Source: Bacilli bacterium
GTDB lineage: Bacteria > Bacillota_I > Bacilli_A > RFN20 > CAG-288
NCBI GenBank assembly: GCA_022647725.1
Contig: JALCLG010000001.1
Coordinates: 750,931-814,930 of the forward strand
Direction: 5' to 3'
Length of the DNA: 64,000 nucleotides
Shown: positions 35,126-43,892 of the stretch, piece by piece
Numbering within the stretch: the first letter of the stretch is position 1
How the letters are laid out: each line of letters opens with the position of its first letter
Program-made: the position numbers and the translations under genes
Notes under the pieces: generated by a model
Told to the model about the DNA's origin: nothing
What the model saw: only the letters and a program-made list of their open reading frames with translations
The model's database searches: none

Positions 35126-37891
35126 ATGCATAGAAAACTCAGTTTGATGTTTGCCGTTATTTCGACCTTGCTTTTGACTTCATGCGGCTCCTCGCCCATA
35201 GCTTTTAGTTTCCCCTCAGATTCCTCTTCTTCCTCTTCGTCAACTGGTTCTGGCGCTTCGCATCCGGATCTTCCCTGCTCCGATCCCACACTTATTCGCC
35301 ACGTTGCGACGTTCGCGAATGATGACGGAAAAGTGCTCGACTCCCGGAAATGGGCCGAAGGCGACACGCCGTCGTACTATGGTTCGACTCCGAAGAAAAA
35401 CTCCGGGGTCCAATACGACTACACTTTTTCGGGCTGGGCGCCTACTCCAGCGCCTTTGCTCGCTGATACGACCTATAAAGCGCAATACGCTGCCTCGGCC
35501 CGCCATTACGCGGTTATTTTTGAAAACTCCGATGGCGCCTTCCTTGAAAGCAAGGAGTGGGCCTATGGCTCGACTCCCTCTTACGACAAAGTTCCTTCGA
35601 AGCCGGATGATGTGAAAGCTTCTTACGTTTTTAATGGCTGGGATCATTCGATCGAAGTCGTTAAAGGGCCGACAACCTATAAGGCTACCTATTCAGAGAC
35701 GCCCAAAAAGTACAGCGTCACATTCGCCAATTACGACGGGTCGGTCCTCGAATCCAAAGAATGGGACTATGGGACCACACCGGCCTATTCCGGAACCTTG
35801 CCAACGAAACCGGTCTCAGGGGAGTCGGGCTATGATTTCATCGGATGGTTCCCCGCTATTTCCGCCGTTGAGGGCCCAGCGACGTATACCGCCCAGTATT
35901 CCGAGACAAAACTCGATAAAATCAGTTTTTCAAAGAGCGAGAATCGGTTGAATGATCAGCCTGCCTCCTCCACGGGTCTTTCGGGGAACGGCATCGCTAT
36001 TTCCTTCCAAGGAATCCGCTTTTCTTTCGCTTATGCCGGCTTCTGCAATCCTCTCGATCATTGGCAGACGATCAAATCCGGTGGTTACTTTTTGAATACC
36101 AGCCCGATCCGCGGATTGAAGGAATTGTCCCTGAAGAAGGCGGATGCTTCGGCGAATCTGAAGATCTATTGGTCGGCGACGGCTTCTTTTGAGGAGACAA
36201 ACTCGCAGACCTTTGGCGCGGATTCGGATTTGGCTGTGACGTGCAATTTCAACAATTCGATGCCCTCTTTCATCAAAATCGTAGCTTTGGGCGATTCTTC
36301 GATTGATGAGGGAAGCCTTTGCTTCGGGGGCCATAATGCCTCTGTATCCTTATCCTTGATCTCCATTCCGGCCGAAGGCGGGAGCGTCGCAGGGGCTGGG
36401 GTTTACGCCGCTGGCTCGAATGTGACCGTCTCTGCGACTCCTAATGCTGGCTATTCCTTTGCGGGGTGGTACAGCAATGGAGCGTTGGCTTCTTCGGCAA
36501 ATCCCTATTCTTTCGCCTTGGAATCGAATGACGTTTCTTATGAGGCTAGGTTCACAAATGGGGTCTGCCATTGCCTTTATCTGTCTTCCAAAGAAATTGC
36601 AACGAATCCGGCCGGGACTTGTTCTGTTCATGGCGCTGGATATTATGTCGATGACTCAGAAGCAACGATCAGCGCGGATGTTCAAAATGGTTATGGTTTC
36701 TTGGGATGGTACGATAACGATAATCTTGTTTCGGCGGATAACCCCTATAAATTTACGGTGCCATCGAAAGATACTTCCTATACAGCTCGGTTCTCCAAAA
36801 AGTACCACGTTTCGGTTACTTCAAAAGATGAGTCGAAGGGAACCGTTTCCGGCGTTGGAGACTTCGCATACACCTCGAGCGTGACGGTCACCGGGACTCC
36901 CGCTGTGGCGGATCCGTTCAACGCGATCACTTGGTATGATGATTCTTTCGCCGCTGTATCGACTGATTTCTCCTACACATTTGCGATGCCAGAGGCCAAT
37001 GTGAATCTCTCCGCCGATTTTGGGAAGGCACGTTTGGGAACATCGTTTGATTTGGGCAAATACCCGCAGACGCTGGTGGAGGATAGCGCCACGCTGGCGG
37101 CACTTAAAACGGCCACCGACTCCGACTCCGACGGCTACCTCGAGTACGGGTCAGACGAATACAAGAAGGTCGCTGGCGCGCCTTATTATTCCAACTACAA
37201 ATCCCTTTCGGGCAACGTCACCTTCGCCACGGGGACGGCGTATTACTTCAAGGTCGAGCCGATCGAGTGGCGCGTCCTTTCCGGCAAGGGGACGGCGACC
37301 GGCCTCGTAATGTCCGAGAAGGTCCTGGACAAGAGCGCTTACTACACCTCGTCTTCCAGTCGCACGGTCTCCGGATCGACGGTCTATGCAAACAATTACC
37401 AGTATTCAACTCTAAGGGCGATGCTGAACGGCTACGATGGCAGCTCCTATTCGGTGGACAATTTCACGGGCAAGGGCTTCCTCGACGTCGCCTTCACCGA
37501 GGCGGAGAAGTCCTGTATCGCGACAACTACTGTCGACAACTCCGCCGCGACGACGGAATCGTCGTCCAACTCCTACGCCTGCGCGAACACGAGCGACAAG
37601 ATCTTCGCCCTGTCCTACCAGGATTTGATCAATACGAGCTACGGGTTCAATTCGTCTTACTCAAATTACGACACGGCCCGTCGCGGCGTCCTCACCGACT
37701 ACGCGAGGGCCACGGGCGCCTGGATGTCCACCAATACCTCCTATTTCGGGAACGGTCTTTGGTGGTCGCGCTCGCCCAGTGCGAGCTACTCCTACAACGC
37801 GGGGACCGTCCACTACGTCGGCTCCCTCCACTACAACGACGTCTTCGCGGACTATGGCGTCCGTCCGAGCTTCATCGTGAGCATCGGCTGA
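35126..37891 (+). CDS. Surface lipoprotein with InlB-type repeats and DUF6273-like C-terminus
   Basis: 921 residues from the ATG at 35126. Lipoprotein signal with LLLTSC, Cys at about 18, then a Ser-rich linker. Three to four InlB/Listeria-Bacteroides-type repeats follow (about 60-280), each with a SKEW/STPSY then FNGW pattern. Next come a beta-rich domain, three GxY/GW bacterial repeats (about 410-620), and a C-terminal domain (about 640-921) with ALSYQDLI, WWSRSP and YGVRPSF, the pattern of DUF6273, which has a C-type-lectin/sulfatase-modifying-like fold. It follows the giant TIR protein on the same strand and shares its repeat types, so it may be a surface partner or adhesin. The last 850 bp are more GC-rich than the preceding part, suggesting domain swapping. 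Confidence 0.8.
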   Translation: MHRKLSLMFAVISTLLLTSCGSSPIAFSFPSDSSSSSSSTGSGASHPDLPCSDPTLIRHVATFANDDGKVLDSRKWAEGDTPSYYGSTPKKNSGVQYDYTFSGWAPTPAPLLADTTYKAQYAASARHYAVIFENSDGAFLESKEWAYGSTPSYDKVPSKPDDVKASYVFNGWDHSIEVVKGPTTYKATYSETPKKYSVTFANYDGSVLESKEWDYGTTPAYSGTLPTKPVSGESGYDFIGWFPAISAVEGPATYTAQYSETKLDKISFSKSENRLNDQPASSTGLSGNGIAISFQGIRFSFAYAGFCNPLDHWQTIKSGGYFLNTSPIRGLKELSLKKADASANLKIYWSATASFEETNSQTFGADSDLAVTCNFNNSMPSFIKIVALGDSSIDEGSLCFGGHNASVSLSLISIPAEGGSVAGAGVYAAGSNVTVSATPNAGYSFAGWYSNGALASSANPYSFALESNDVSYEARFTNGVCHCLYLSSKEIATNPAGTCSVHGAGYYVDDSEATISADVQNGYGFLGWYDNDNLVSADNPYKFTVPSKDTSYTARFSKKYHVSVTSKDESKGTVSGVGDFAYTSSVTVTGTPAVADPFNAITWYDDSFAAVSTDFSYTFAMPEANVNLSADFGKARLGTSFDLGKYPQTLVEDSATLAALKTATDSDSDGYLEYGSDEYKKVAGAPYYSNYKSLSGNVTFATGTAYYFKVEPIEWRVLSGKGTATGLVMSEKVLDKSAYYTSSSSRTVSGSTVYANNYQYSTLRAMLNGYDGSSYSVDNFTGKGFLDVAFTEAEKSCIATTTVDNSAATTESSSNSYACANTSDKIFALSYQDLINTSYGFNSSYSNYDTARRGVLTDYARATGAWMSTNTSYFGNGLWWSRSPSASYSYNAGTVHYVGSLHYNDVFADYGVRPSFIVSIG

Positions 37892-38014
37892 GCGAAGCAA
37901 AGCAATCGATCCGCCGGCGCGAGCGAATCAGGGCCTAAAGCCCCACGAGCGCGAAAAATGATTTTTCTGGAATGCGAGGCTTCGCAATTTAACCGAATGG
38001 CTGAAGGAGGAACG

Positions 38015-38911
38015 ATGAATCGGCAAGGCGATAACGAACGCATCTATTACAAATATTGCGATCTTTCGATTTACGAGCTGGAGAATCTCATCCAAAATCA
38101 GATTCATTTTTCGCCGGTGAGATCTTTCAACGACCCGGCCGATACCCGTTTTGACATCCGGCCAAAAATAGTCAGGGAGATGCCCGGCATCTCCGAAGCG
38201 TTATCATCTCTTCATATTGAAGAGAACGATTGCGATCATGCCCTAATCCGGATTGGCGTCGAAGTAGAAAAATGCATCTACGTCTCTTCTTTCATTAGAA
38301 CAAACGATCCTGACGATCCCCTTATGTGGGGGTATTACGCCAACAAGTCAAAAGGCTTAAGAGTTGCCTACGATTTTCATTGGTTGCGACCAGATAACAA
38401 AAAGGAGAATTCTTTTGAAGCCAAAGAACAGCTAGTGGATTATGACCTCAAAAAGGTGGAGCCACCAACTGACTCCCAGGAAAACACGGACGGCAATTTC
38501 CAATTCGCTTGGCATTCCAACGATTTGGTGGCGAGGCTTCTTTTGAACAAGGAGGGCCGGCAGTGGAAGAATGCCAGCGAGTTCTTCGCGGCCGTCCCTC
38601 GCCTTATTTCGATGGACAGGCAATGTATGGATGACATCTCTTATTGTGCAACTCACAAAGACGTTGCCTGGGAAAAAGAAAAGGAAGTCCGCCTCCTTCG
38701 CCTCTTGCCTCCTCACCGCTCCGAATTTTTGACCAATCAGCCGCTTTCTCTGATCAAAGAAGTCGCTGTGGGGCCGAACGCCTCAAGCGAAGACATCCGT
38801 TTATTGAAGATTCTTCTGAACGCCAAAAGGGCGGAAGGGTGCGAAATTAAGAAAGGCCTCTCTTTCAAAGGCACCATCGTTTATCAGTTAAACGGGGGCC
38901 GCAAAAACTAA
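38015..38911 (+). CDS. DUF2971-family protein
   Basis: 298 residues from the ATG at 38015 (AAGGAGG upstream). The family pattern is clear: IYYKYCD, IHFSPVRSFNDPAD at about 28-41, LMWGYYANKSKGLRVAYDF at about 108-126, and AWEKEKEVRLL near 215. Cytoplasmic, no membrane segment. DUF2971 proteins have no settled activity but often sit in mobile and defence-type neighbourhoods. It ends the plus-strand cargo cluster. Confidence 0.8.
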   Translation: MNRQGDNERIYYKYCDLSIYELENLIQNQIHFSPVRSFNDPADTRFDIRPKIVREMPGISEALSSLHIEENDCDHALIRIGVEVEKCIYVSSFIRTNDPDDPLMWGYYANKSKGLRVAYDFHWLRPDNKKENSFEAKEQLVDYDLKKVEPPTDSQENTDGNFQFAWHSNDLVARLLLNKEGRQWKNASEFFAAVPRLISMDRQCMDDISYCATHKDVAWEKEKEVRLLRLLPPHRSEFLTNQPLSLIKEVAVGPNASSEDIRLLKILLNAKRAEGCEIKKGLSFKGTIVYQLNGGRKN

Positions 38912-38943
38912 TAAATCCTATCAATAACGCCGACTTGAAGTTG

Positions 38944-39603
38944 TTATTTGCCTTCAGCAGGCTTTTTCCAGAGTTTTTGGATATGATCTTTGGCAAAGGC
39001 CCACGATGCGCTTAGATTACCGCTTTTGGCCAACGTAACGATGAGAACTAACGCCCCGAGAAGCGCAAAAACGCCGGATCCCCAAACCCCAAAACGGAGG
39101 CTCAAATTGCTGTCAATCGTGTTGGCCACGCTTTCGCTATAAGAGCCGACAATAATAACGCATAAGGTGCTGGCCAACGAAGTCTTCGAGGAGAACAAAA
39201 GTAGCGAGGCGACAAACTCGCACAAGGCGCTGATGAGGAAAATGCCGGTTCTCGCCTCTTCTCTGAGCTTGTTCAAGAAAACACAAGCCATCCCTGAGGC
39301 CGTTCCGATTAAGCCAACGAGGATCAAGATCCAGCCTGAAAGCAATAATCCGTTCGTGCCTTTGAAAGTGTAGGTTGCGTGTTCGGAGGTGACCTTCCCC
39401 CCAAATATGAAGGAATAGGCAGATCCATAGGTCGTGATGACGTCGCCATTGGTAGAGGAGATGGTCATTCGAACGGCCGAAGCGAAAAAAGAAAGAACGG
39501 CGGCCAGGGCAAGAGCAAACGAAACGAAGATAGCATAATCTTTCCAGGTCAATCGGCGATTTTTTGTTTCACTTGGCGCTGGGACGTTTTTTGGATTATT
39601 CAT
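38944..39603 (-). CDS. Four-span membrane protein at the element's right end
   Basis: 219 residues from the ATG at 39603, with GGGGGGTG upstream; a longer frame from 39714 has no ribosome-binding site. Hydrophobic segments at about 22-45, 82-105, 116-140 and 175-197, with a polar loop (SSTNGDVITTYGSAYSF) outside. No family recognised. It converges on the DUF2971 gene. The non-coding stretch 39604-39838 contains the right subterminal repeat and no further gene. Confidence 0.55.
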   Translation of the reverse strand: MNNPKNVPAPSETKNRRLTWKDYAIFVSFALALAAVLSFFASAVRMTISSTNGDVITTYGSAYSFIFGGKVTSEHATYTFKGTNGLLLSGWILILVGLIGTASGMACVFLNKLREEARTGIFLISALCEFVASLLLFSSKTSLASTLCVIIVGSYSESVANTIDSNLSLRFGVWGSGVFALLGALVLIVTLAKSGNLSASWAFAKDHIQKLWKKPAEGK

Positions 39604-39758
39604 TACCTGACACCCCCCTAGGACGGATTGGCTTAATGATATAAATTTTGTAACCAACTTATCATACCTTTTAAGGCAAACAAATAGAACTTTTATATAA
39701 GGATAGGCACTCATGCAAGGCGAGGAGGAATTTTAGGCATTCTAAGAGCAAAAATCCG

Positions 39759-39779
39759 TATAGCGGTTTTCAGTGCGGT
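39759..39779 (+). repeat. Subterminal direct repeat, right
   Basis: The same 21 bases as 18151-18171, same orientation, 72 bp inside the inferred right end of the element. Confidence 0.7.
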
Positions 39780-39838
39780 GCGGTGGGGTAGATGCTTTGT
39801 TTCGGGCTTTCGGCCCCTCGAAAAGGCCAGGTTTTATA

Positions 39839-40570
39839 CTACAAAGTAGTATAAGAATGAGGCTTCCTTCCACCCGAGGCTCCCAACGGCTCCTTTGAAA
39901 AGAATAATTTGGCCAGGCCTTTTCTTTCTCGGAAGGAAAAAGCCATTGGGAAAATCGGGGCGCCAGTCTCGTAAGCCAAGCGGAAGGTCCCATTGAGGAA
40001 TTCCCGAAAGGGAACGTAATAATACCAGCAAGCCGCTTCGGGGTAGACATGGAGCCATTTCTTTTCGAGGAGCACGTCTTTCATGCATTGATAGGATTTC
40101 TCAAGTCCATAGGGCGTTTTAACGACGGGGAAGCCACCATAAGCCTGATACATGCCGCCCGAGCTTGATTCGAAGCCGTCCTGCCAAATCGGAAATTCGG
40201 GAACCCGAAAGAAACGAATGGCCGAGACCGCCAAGCAATCGAGCGGGAAAACGTGATTGGCCACGGTGATATAGCCTTCTTTGAGCAAGGCTTTATGCTC
40301 GCGGAGGATCGCCTTGCCCTCGATGCGAAGGTGATAACGGAAATAGACGACGCTTTCGCCGACGAGGATCCCCGTCAGGCGGATGAAAAAGCGCTTGAGC
40401 TTAAAAAAGAAACCCCGAGGCCGATAAATCTTCTCCGCTTCTTTCTCATAGTCGAAAGTGCGGGTTTTCTCGGTCGGGAAAACATCGCCATGCTCATTTA
40501 CAGGGAAAGCGCTGATCGGCGTCTTCGGAAGATATACTCCTTGCGGGAAGACAAGAGAATCCTGCTGCAT
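39839..40570 (-). pseudogene. plsC-type acyltransferase, N-terminal part
   Basis: 240 residues of a 1-acylglycerol-3-phosphate acyltransferase-like protein: the catalytic NHVFPLD (H-x4-D) at about 105 and YPEAACW in place of the usual FPEG motif. After HSY at 39852 the frame runs four codons into the mobile element and stops. The missing C-terminal 60 residues are at 17916-18105. The catalytic motifs survive in this part, but loss of the C-terminal strand region makes activity doubtful. A TATAAT at 40582-40587 lies 11 bp before the ATG. Confidence 0.82.
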
Positions 40571-40581
40571 AAAACGTGACG

Positions 40582-40649
40582 ATTATAACATGTTTCGTTT
40601 TTCCTTACGTAAGAGAATTTTCCCGATAAGCAGGGAGAACTCTTATAAT
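40582..40649. promoter_or_regulatory. Divergent promoter region of plsC and the Nudix gene
   Basis: -10 TATAAT for plsC on the minus strand (40582-40587) and TATAAT for the Nudix gene on the plus strand (40644-40649). Between them is an interrupted inverted repeat, TAAGAG and TTCCC against GGGAG and CTCTTA, overlapping the Nudix -10, a possible operator. Confidence 0.45.
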
Positions 40650-40664
40650 CGTGGGGGGATTATT

Positions 40665-41195
40665 ATGGCAAAACCTTTTGACGATCAAAAGAAAAGCTCC
40701 GATCTCGAAGCCAAGAAAGACTATATCCGTTATCTCCGCGCCCAAATTGGGCATCAACCTTGTTTGAGCGTGGGACTCACGGCTTTGATCGTGAATGAAA
40801 AGAACGAAATTTTGGTAGAAAAACGCACTGACAATGGACTATATTGCTTTCCCGGCGGTTCGCTCGATTACGAAGAAAAGATCGTCGATGGATTGAAACG
40901 CGAGGTCCGTGAGGAGACGGGGATTGCTCTTCACAAGGTCCAGCTGTTTGCCCTCGCCAGCGGGCCTTCCGAAACCCTGCTGTATCCCAATGGCGACATC
41001 ACGAATTACGTCGATCTCACTTTCTATTGTCCCGTTCAAAGTTCGAATTGCCCTTTAAAAATTTCGGATGGTGAATCCACCGCTCTTTTCTTCGTTGCCC
41101 TCGAAAACTTCCCCTCAAAAAAAGAATGCCTTCGTGGGACTTATCTTCTCCTAGAGAAACTCAAAAAGGGGGATTTCTCGATCACTATCGATTAA
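40665..41195 (+). CDS. Nudix hydrolase
   Basis: 176 residues from the ATG at 40665 (GGGGGG upstream). The Nudix box is complete: GGSLDYEEKIVDGLKREV then REETGI at about 62-84 (G-x5-E-x7-REV-x-EE-x-G). It should hydrolyse a nucleoside diphosphate linked to another group; the substrate is not evident. The C-terminal part has the usual alpha/beta sandwich pattern. Divergent from plsC. Confidence 0.85.
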   Translation: MAKPFDDQKKSSDLEAKKDYIRYLRAQIGHQPCLSVGLTALIVNEKNEILVEKRTDNGLYCFPGGSLDYEEKIVDGLKREVREETGIALHKVQLFALASGPSETLLYPNGDITNYVDLTFYCPVQSSNCPLKISDGESTALFFVALENFPSKKECLRGTYLLLEKLKKGDFSITID

Positions 41196-41247
41196 AGAAA
41201 TCCTTGTCAAAACCCCTTCCTTTTTAAAAAATATCTTCAAAACCCCT

Positions 41248-42651
41248 TTATTTTGAGAGGATTTCCGGCGAGGCAGAAGGGCGAGGAAGATCCATCCGGG
41301 CCATCGCTTTTTTCGACTGGAAATAAAATAAGCAAGAAGTGAAACTCACCGCCAAGAAGTCCGCGATCGGTTCGGCTAAGTAGACCCCATATTCCGGATT
41401 TCCCTTCCAAATCAATGGAACGATATAGATCAAGGGGATCAAAAGAATGAACTTCCGCATCACCGCCGCCATTAAGGAACTTTTGGCATCCCCAATCGCG
41501 GTGAAAGTCTGTTGGCAAGCGATTTGAATCCCAAATAGGCCAAGCGAAGCCGCGTAAATCCGAGCCGGGGTCACCATATGCTCTATCAGAGCCTCATCAT
41601 TCGTGAATAACCGGGCGAAACCCTGTGGGAAGATCATCATCAATAACCACATGAAGAGCCCAAAACTGAGGCTGATAATCAAGAGGTATTTGAAGGTCTC
41701 TTTAACCCGCTGTTTGTTTTTGGCGCCATAGTTGTAAGAAATGATCGGCTGCGCGCCTTGGCCAAGGCCATTGAGGGGCAAGAAAGAGAGCTGCATTAAA
41801 GAGAAGAGGATGGTCATCGTCCCCACCGCCACATCCCCGCCGTATTTCTGAAGCGAACTATTGAAGCAAACCGTGAGAATGCTCTCGCTGAATGTCATCA
41901 AGAAGGAAGCGGATCCAAGGAAAAGCAACGAACCGATGAGCTTCCAATCCGCCTTGAAATTCGCAATCTTCAAACGCCATAACGTCCGCTTCCCCATCAA
42001 AAATAAAACCACCCATAGGCACGAGGCCGCCTGAGAGATCACCGTCGCCCAAGCCGCGCCTTTGACTCCCATGTTAAAAGTGAAGATAAAGAGCGGATCA
42101 AGACCGATATTCAGCACGGCGCCGATTAACACCGAAAGCATTCCTGTGGTTGTGAAACCCATGCCTGTGATGAAGAGATTGAGACCAAGCGTCAGCATGA
42201 CGAATAAGGTTCCCACCGCATAGATATTCATATAATCGAGAGCGTAGTCAATCGTCTTTTCCGAGGCCCCGAAGGCCAAAAGCATCGGCCGGTCCGTTAG
42301 CAAGAGCACCACGGTCAGAATTACTCCCAGTCCCAATAAAAGCACAAAGGAATTGCCGAGGATTTTTTCGGCTTTGGCGTTGTTTTTCTCTCCGGCGGCG
42401 ATCGAAGCCAAAGGCCCGCCGCCCGAACCGACGAGATAAGCGAAAGCGGACACCGAAAGGATCAAGGGCGTGCATAGGCCCAATGCGGTCAATTGAAGAG
42501 CGCCCGTATCCGGGATGTGACCGATGTAAATCCGATCAACTAGGTTATAGAGCATGTTGATCACTTGAGCCACGATCGTCGGGATCGAAAGTTTGAAAAG
42601 AAGGGATTTGACGTTGGCCGTCCCTAGGAGGTCTTTATTGGGCAGTGACAT
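41248..42651 (-). CDS. MATE-family multidrug efflux transporter
   Basis: 467 residues and about 12 hydrophobic segments in two homologous halves. N-terminal TANVKSLLFKLSIPTIVAQV, then YNLVDRIYIGH and the GGPLASIAAGEKN loop are typical MATE motifs; the second half has the GQGAQPIISYNYGAKN signature. It is an Na+- or H+-driven exporter of cationic drugs in the inner membrane. Its start overlaps the end of the MarR gene by 17 bp, so the two are co-transcribed and the pump is probably controlled by that regulator. Confidence 0.93.
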   Translation of the reverse strand: MSLPNKDLLGTANVKSLLFKLSIPTIVAQVINMLYNLVDRIYIGHIPDTGALQLTALGLCTPLILSVSAFAYLVGSGGGPLASIAAGEKNNAKAEKILGNSFVLLLGLGVILTVVLLLTDRPMLLAFGASEKTIDYALDYMNIYAVGTLFVMLTLGLNLFITGMGFTTTGMLSVLIGAVLNIGLDPLFIFTFNMGVKGAAWATVISQAASCLWVVLFLMGKRTLWRLKIANFKADWKLIGSLLFLGSASFLMTFSESILTVCFNSSLQKYGGDVAVGTMTILFSLMQLSFLPLNGLGQGAQPIISYNYGAKNKQRVKETFKYLLIISLSFGLFMWLLMMIFPQGFARLFTNDEALIEHMVTPARIYAASLGLFGIQIACQQTFTAIGDAKSSLMAAVMRKFILLIPLIYIVPLIWKGNPEYGVYLAEPIADFLAVSFTSCLFYFQSKKAMARMDLPRPSASPEILSK

Positions 42652-43063
42652 TGCTGAAAACCTTTTGAAGATAATCCTTTAATTTCTTTTTGTCTTCAGG
42701 GGAGAAATCGCGGAGTATCTCCTTCAAGAACTCCGCTCTCATCCGATCGATTTCCTGGGAAATGATTTCGGAAGAAGCCAGAAGATGAAGGTGATTTTTC
42801 CTTCGGTCTTTTTCATCCCGGCTTTTGGAGAGATAGCCAAGGCGAACCAAATGATCCACCGCCATCGAGGTATCCCCTTTGCTTAGGCCTAATAAGCCGA
42901 TCATCACGCTGGGGGTGTCGACTTCAGGATTGCAGTGCAAAAACGAAAGGATTTCCCCTTCGAGGGCGCTAAGCCCATGGGCTTTAGCGATCACATTCAG
43001 GCGGGCTTGATAGTTTTGGCTGATCCCCCGGCAAAGGGCCAGCAATTCGGTGTTAAAGGTCAT
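42635..43063 (-). CDS. MarR-family transcriptional regulator
   Basis: 142 residues. Winged-helix region with LSKGDTSMAVDHLVRLGYL at about 58-76 (recognition helix) and the wing DEKDRRKNHLHLL at about 83-95, the typical MarR signature; dimerisation helices at both ends. Upstream of and overlapping the MATE pump gene: a ligand-released repressor of its own operon is the usual arrangement. A TATAAT lies about 30 bp before the ATG. Confidence 0.88.
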   Translation of the reverse strand: MTFNTELLALCRGISQNYQARLNVIAKAHGLSALEGEILSFLHCNPEVDTPSVMIGLLGLSKGDTSMAVDHLVRLGYLSKSRDEKDRRKNHLHLLASSEIISQEIDRMRAEFLKEILRDFSPEDKKKLKDYLQKVFSNVTAQ

Positions 43064-43137
43064 AAAGGTTCTTTTTACAACTTTTATATTATAGGAGTCC
43101 TAATCAAGAAAACAAGAGGTTATTCCGAAATTCGTTA

Positions 43138-43764
43138 TTAATGAGCGCCAAAAAATTGGACGCCCCGTTCGTGATAACGCTTTTTATAGACCACCGGATA
43201 ATGGGCGATGATGTCTTGATAACAGGGACACTCGCTACCATGGTCAAGAATCAATCCAGCGGCTTGGAGATGGGCGTAGACCGTGACGCCACCCAAATAT
43301 TTGAACCCTCGATGCCGAAGATCTCGGCTTATTTTCTCCGAAAGAGCGTTTGTTGCGGGGATAAAACCTTCGGGGTGATGGTCATAAATAATCGTTTTGT
43401 TGTCGGTGTAGGCCCATAAATACGAAGAGAAACTGCCAAATTCCTCGCGAATTTTCAAAAAACAGCGGGCGTTTTGAATGATCGCAAGGATTTTGCGGCG
43501 GGAACGAATCATCCCTGGGGTCTCGAGAATCCGCGTCACTTCTTTGTCCCCATAAGCGGCGATTTTCTCGAAATCGAAGTTCTCAAAACAAACGCGAAGG
43601 ATCGCCCGTTTGGCGATCATCAAAGACCAACTCAGTCCACACTGCATGACTTCAAGGCATAAATATTCGAATTGCTTCCGATCGTCATGGACTGGCACGC
43701 CCCACTCTTCATCGTGATAACGAATCATGAGAGGGTTAGACGTCCCCCAATCGCATTTGGCCAT
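43138..43764 (-). CDS. tag: DNA-3-methyladenine glycosylase I
   Basis: 208 residues. It excises 3-methyladenine from alkylated DNA. Tag hallmarks: an N-terminal Cys in KCDWG, YHDEEWG at about 16-22, the QCGLSWSLMIAKR segment and the C-terminal DHGSECPCYQ that completes the zinc site. Length is a little above the usual 190. GGAGGAGA is upstream of the ATG. Confidence 0.93.
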   Translation of the reverse strand: MAKCDWGTSNPLMIRYHDEEWGVPVHDDRKQFEYLCLEVMQCGLSWSLMIAKRAILRVCFENFDFEKIAAYGDKEVTRILETPGMIRSRRKILAIIQNARCFLKIREEFGSFSSYLWAYTDNKTIIYDHHPEGFIPATNALSEKISRDLRHRGFKYLGGVTVYAHLQAAGLILDHGSECPCYQDIIAHYPVVYKKRYHERGVQFFGAH

Positions 43765-43849
43765 CGCTGATCTCCTCCGTTTTTATGATTGTGCATCTTT
43801 TGGAGTAAAGAGGGTGAACGTTTCTTTTTCTCGTTGCTCACGCCCAATG

Positions 43850-43874
43850 AAAAAGAGAGGAAATCGATCCTCTC
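43850..43874 (-). terminator. Terminator of the preTA operon
   Basis: Stem GAGAGG/CCTCTC (43855-43860, 43869-43874), loop of 8, then TTTTTC on the minus strand; 19 bp past the preA stop. Confidence 0.75.
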
Positions 43875-43892
43875 CTTTGTTCATCAATGAGT

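Larger units (their letters stand above)
18103..39851. mobile_element. Integrative element of about 21.7 kb inserted in a plsC-type gene
   Basis: The ends are defined by the broken acyltransferase gene: coding sequence resumes at 18102 and at 39852, and joining the flanks at a shared TTA restores the frame. A tyrosine integrase lies near the left end next to a Rep_trans/MobT-like gene, the usual arrangement at one end of Tn916-like or small mobilizable elements. A 21-bp direct repeat lies 46 bp inside the left end and 72 bp inside the right end. Conjugation genes are absent, so it is probably mobilized in trans. The cargo from 22 to 39 kb is mostly plus strand, opposite to the host genes around it. 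Confidence 0.8.

Noticed and set aside
37640..37891. Diversity-generating retroelement target in the lipoprotein C-terminus
   Set aside because: The WWSRSP/GVRP fold resembles such targets, but there is no reverse transcriptase or template repeat in the window.
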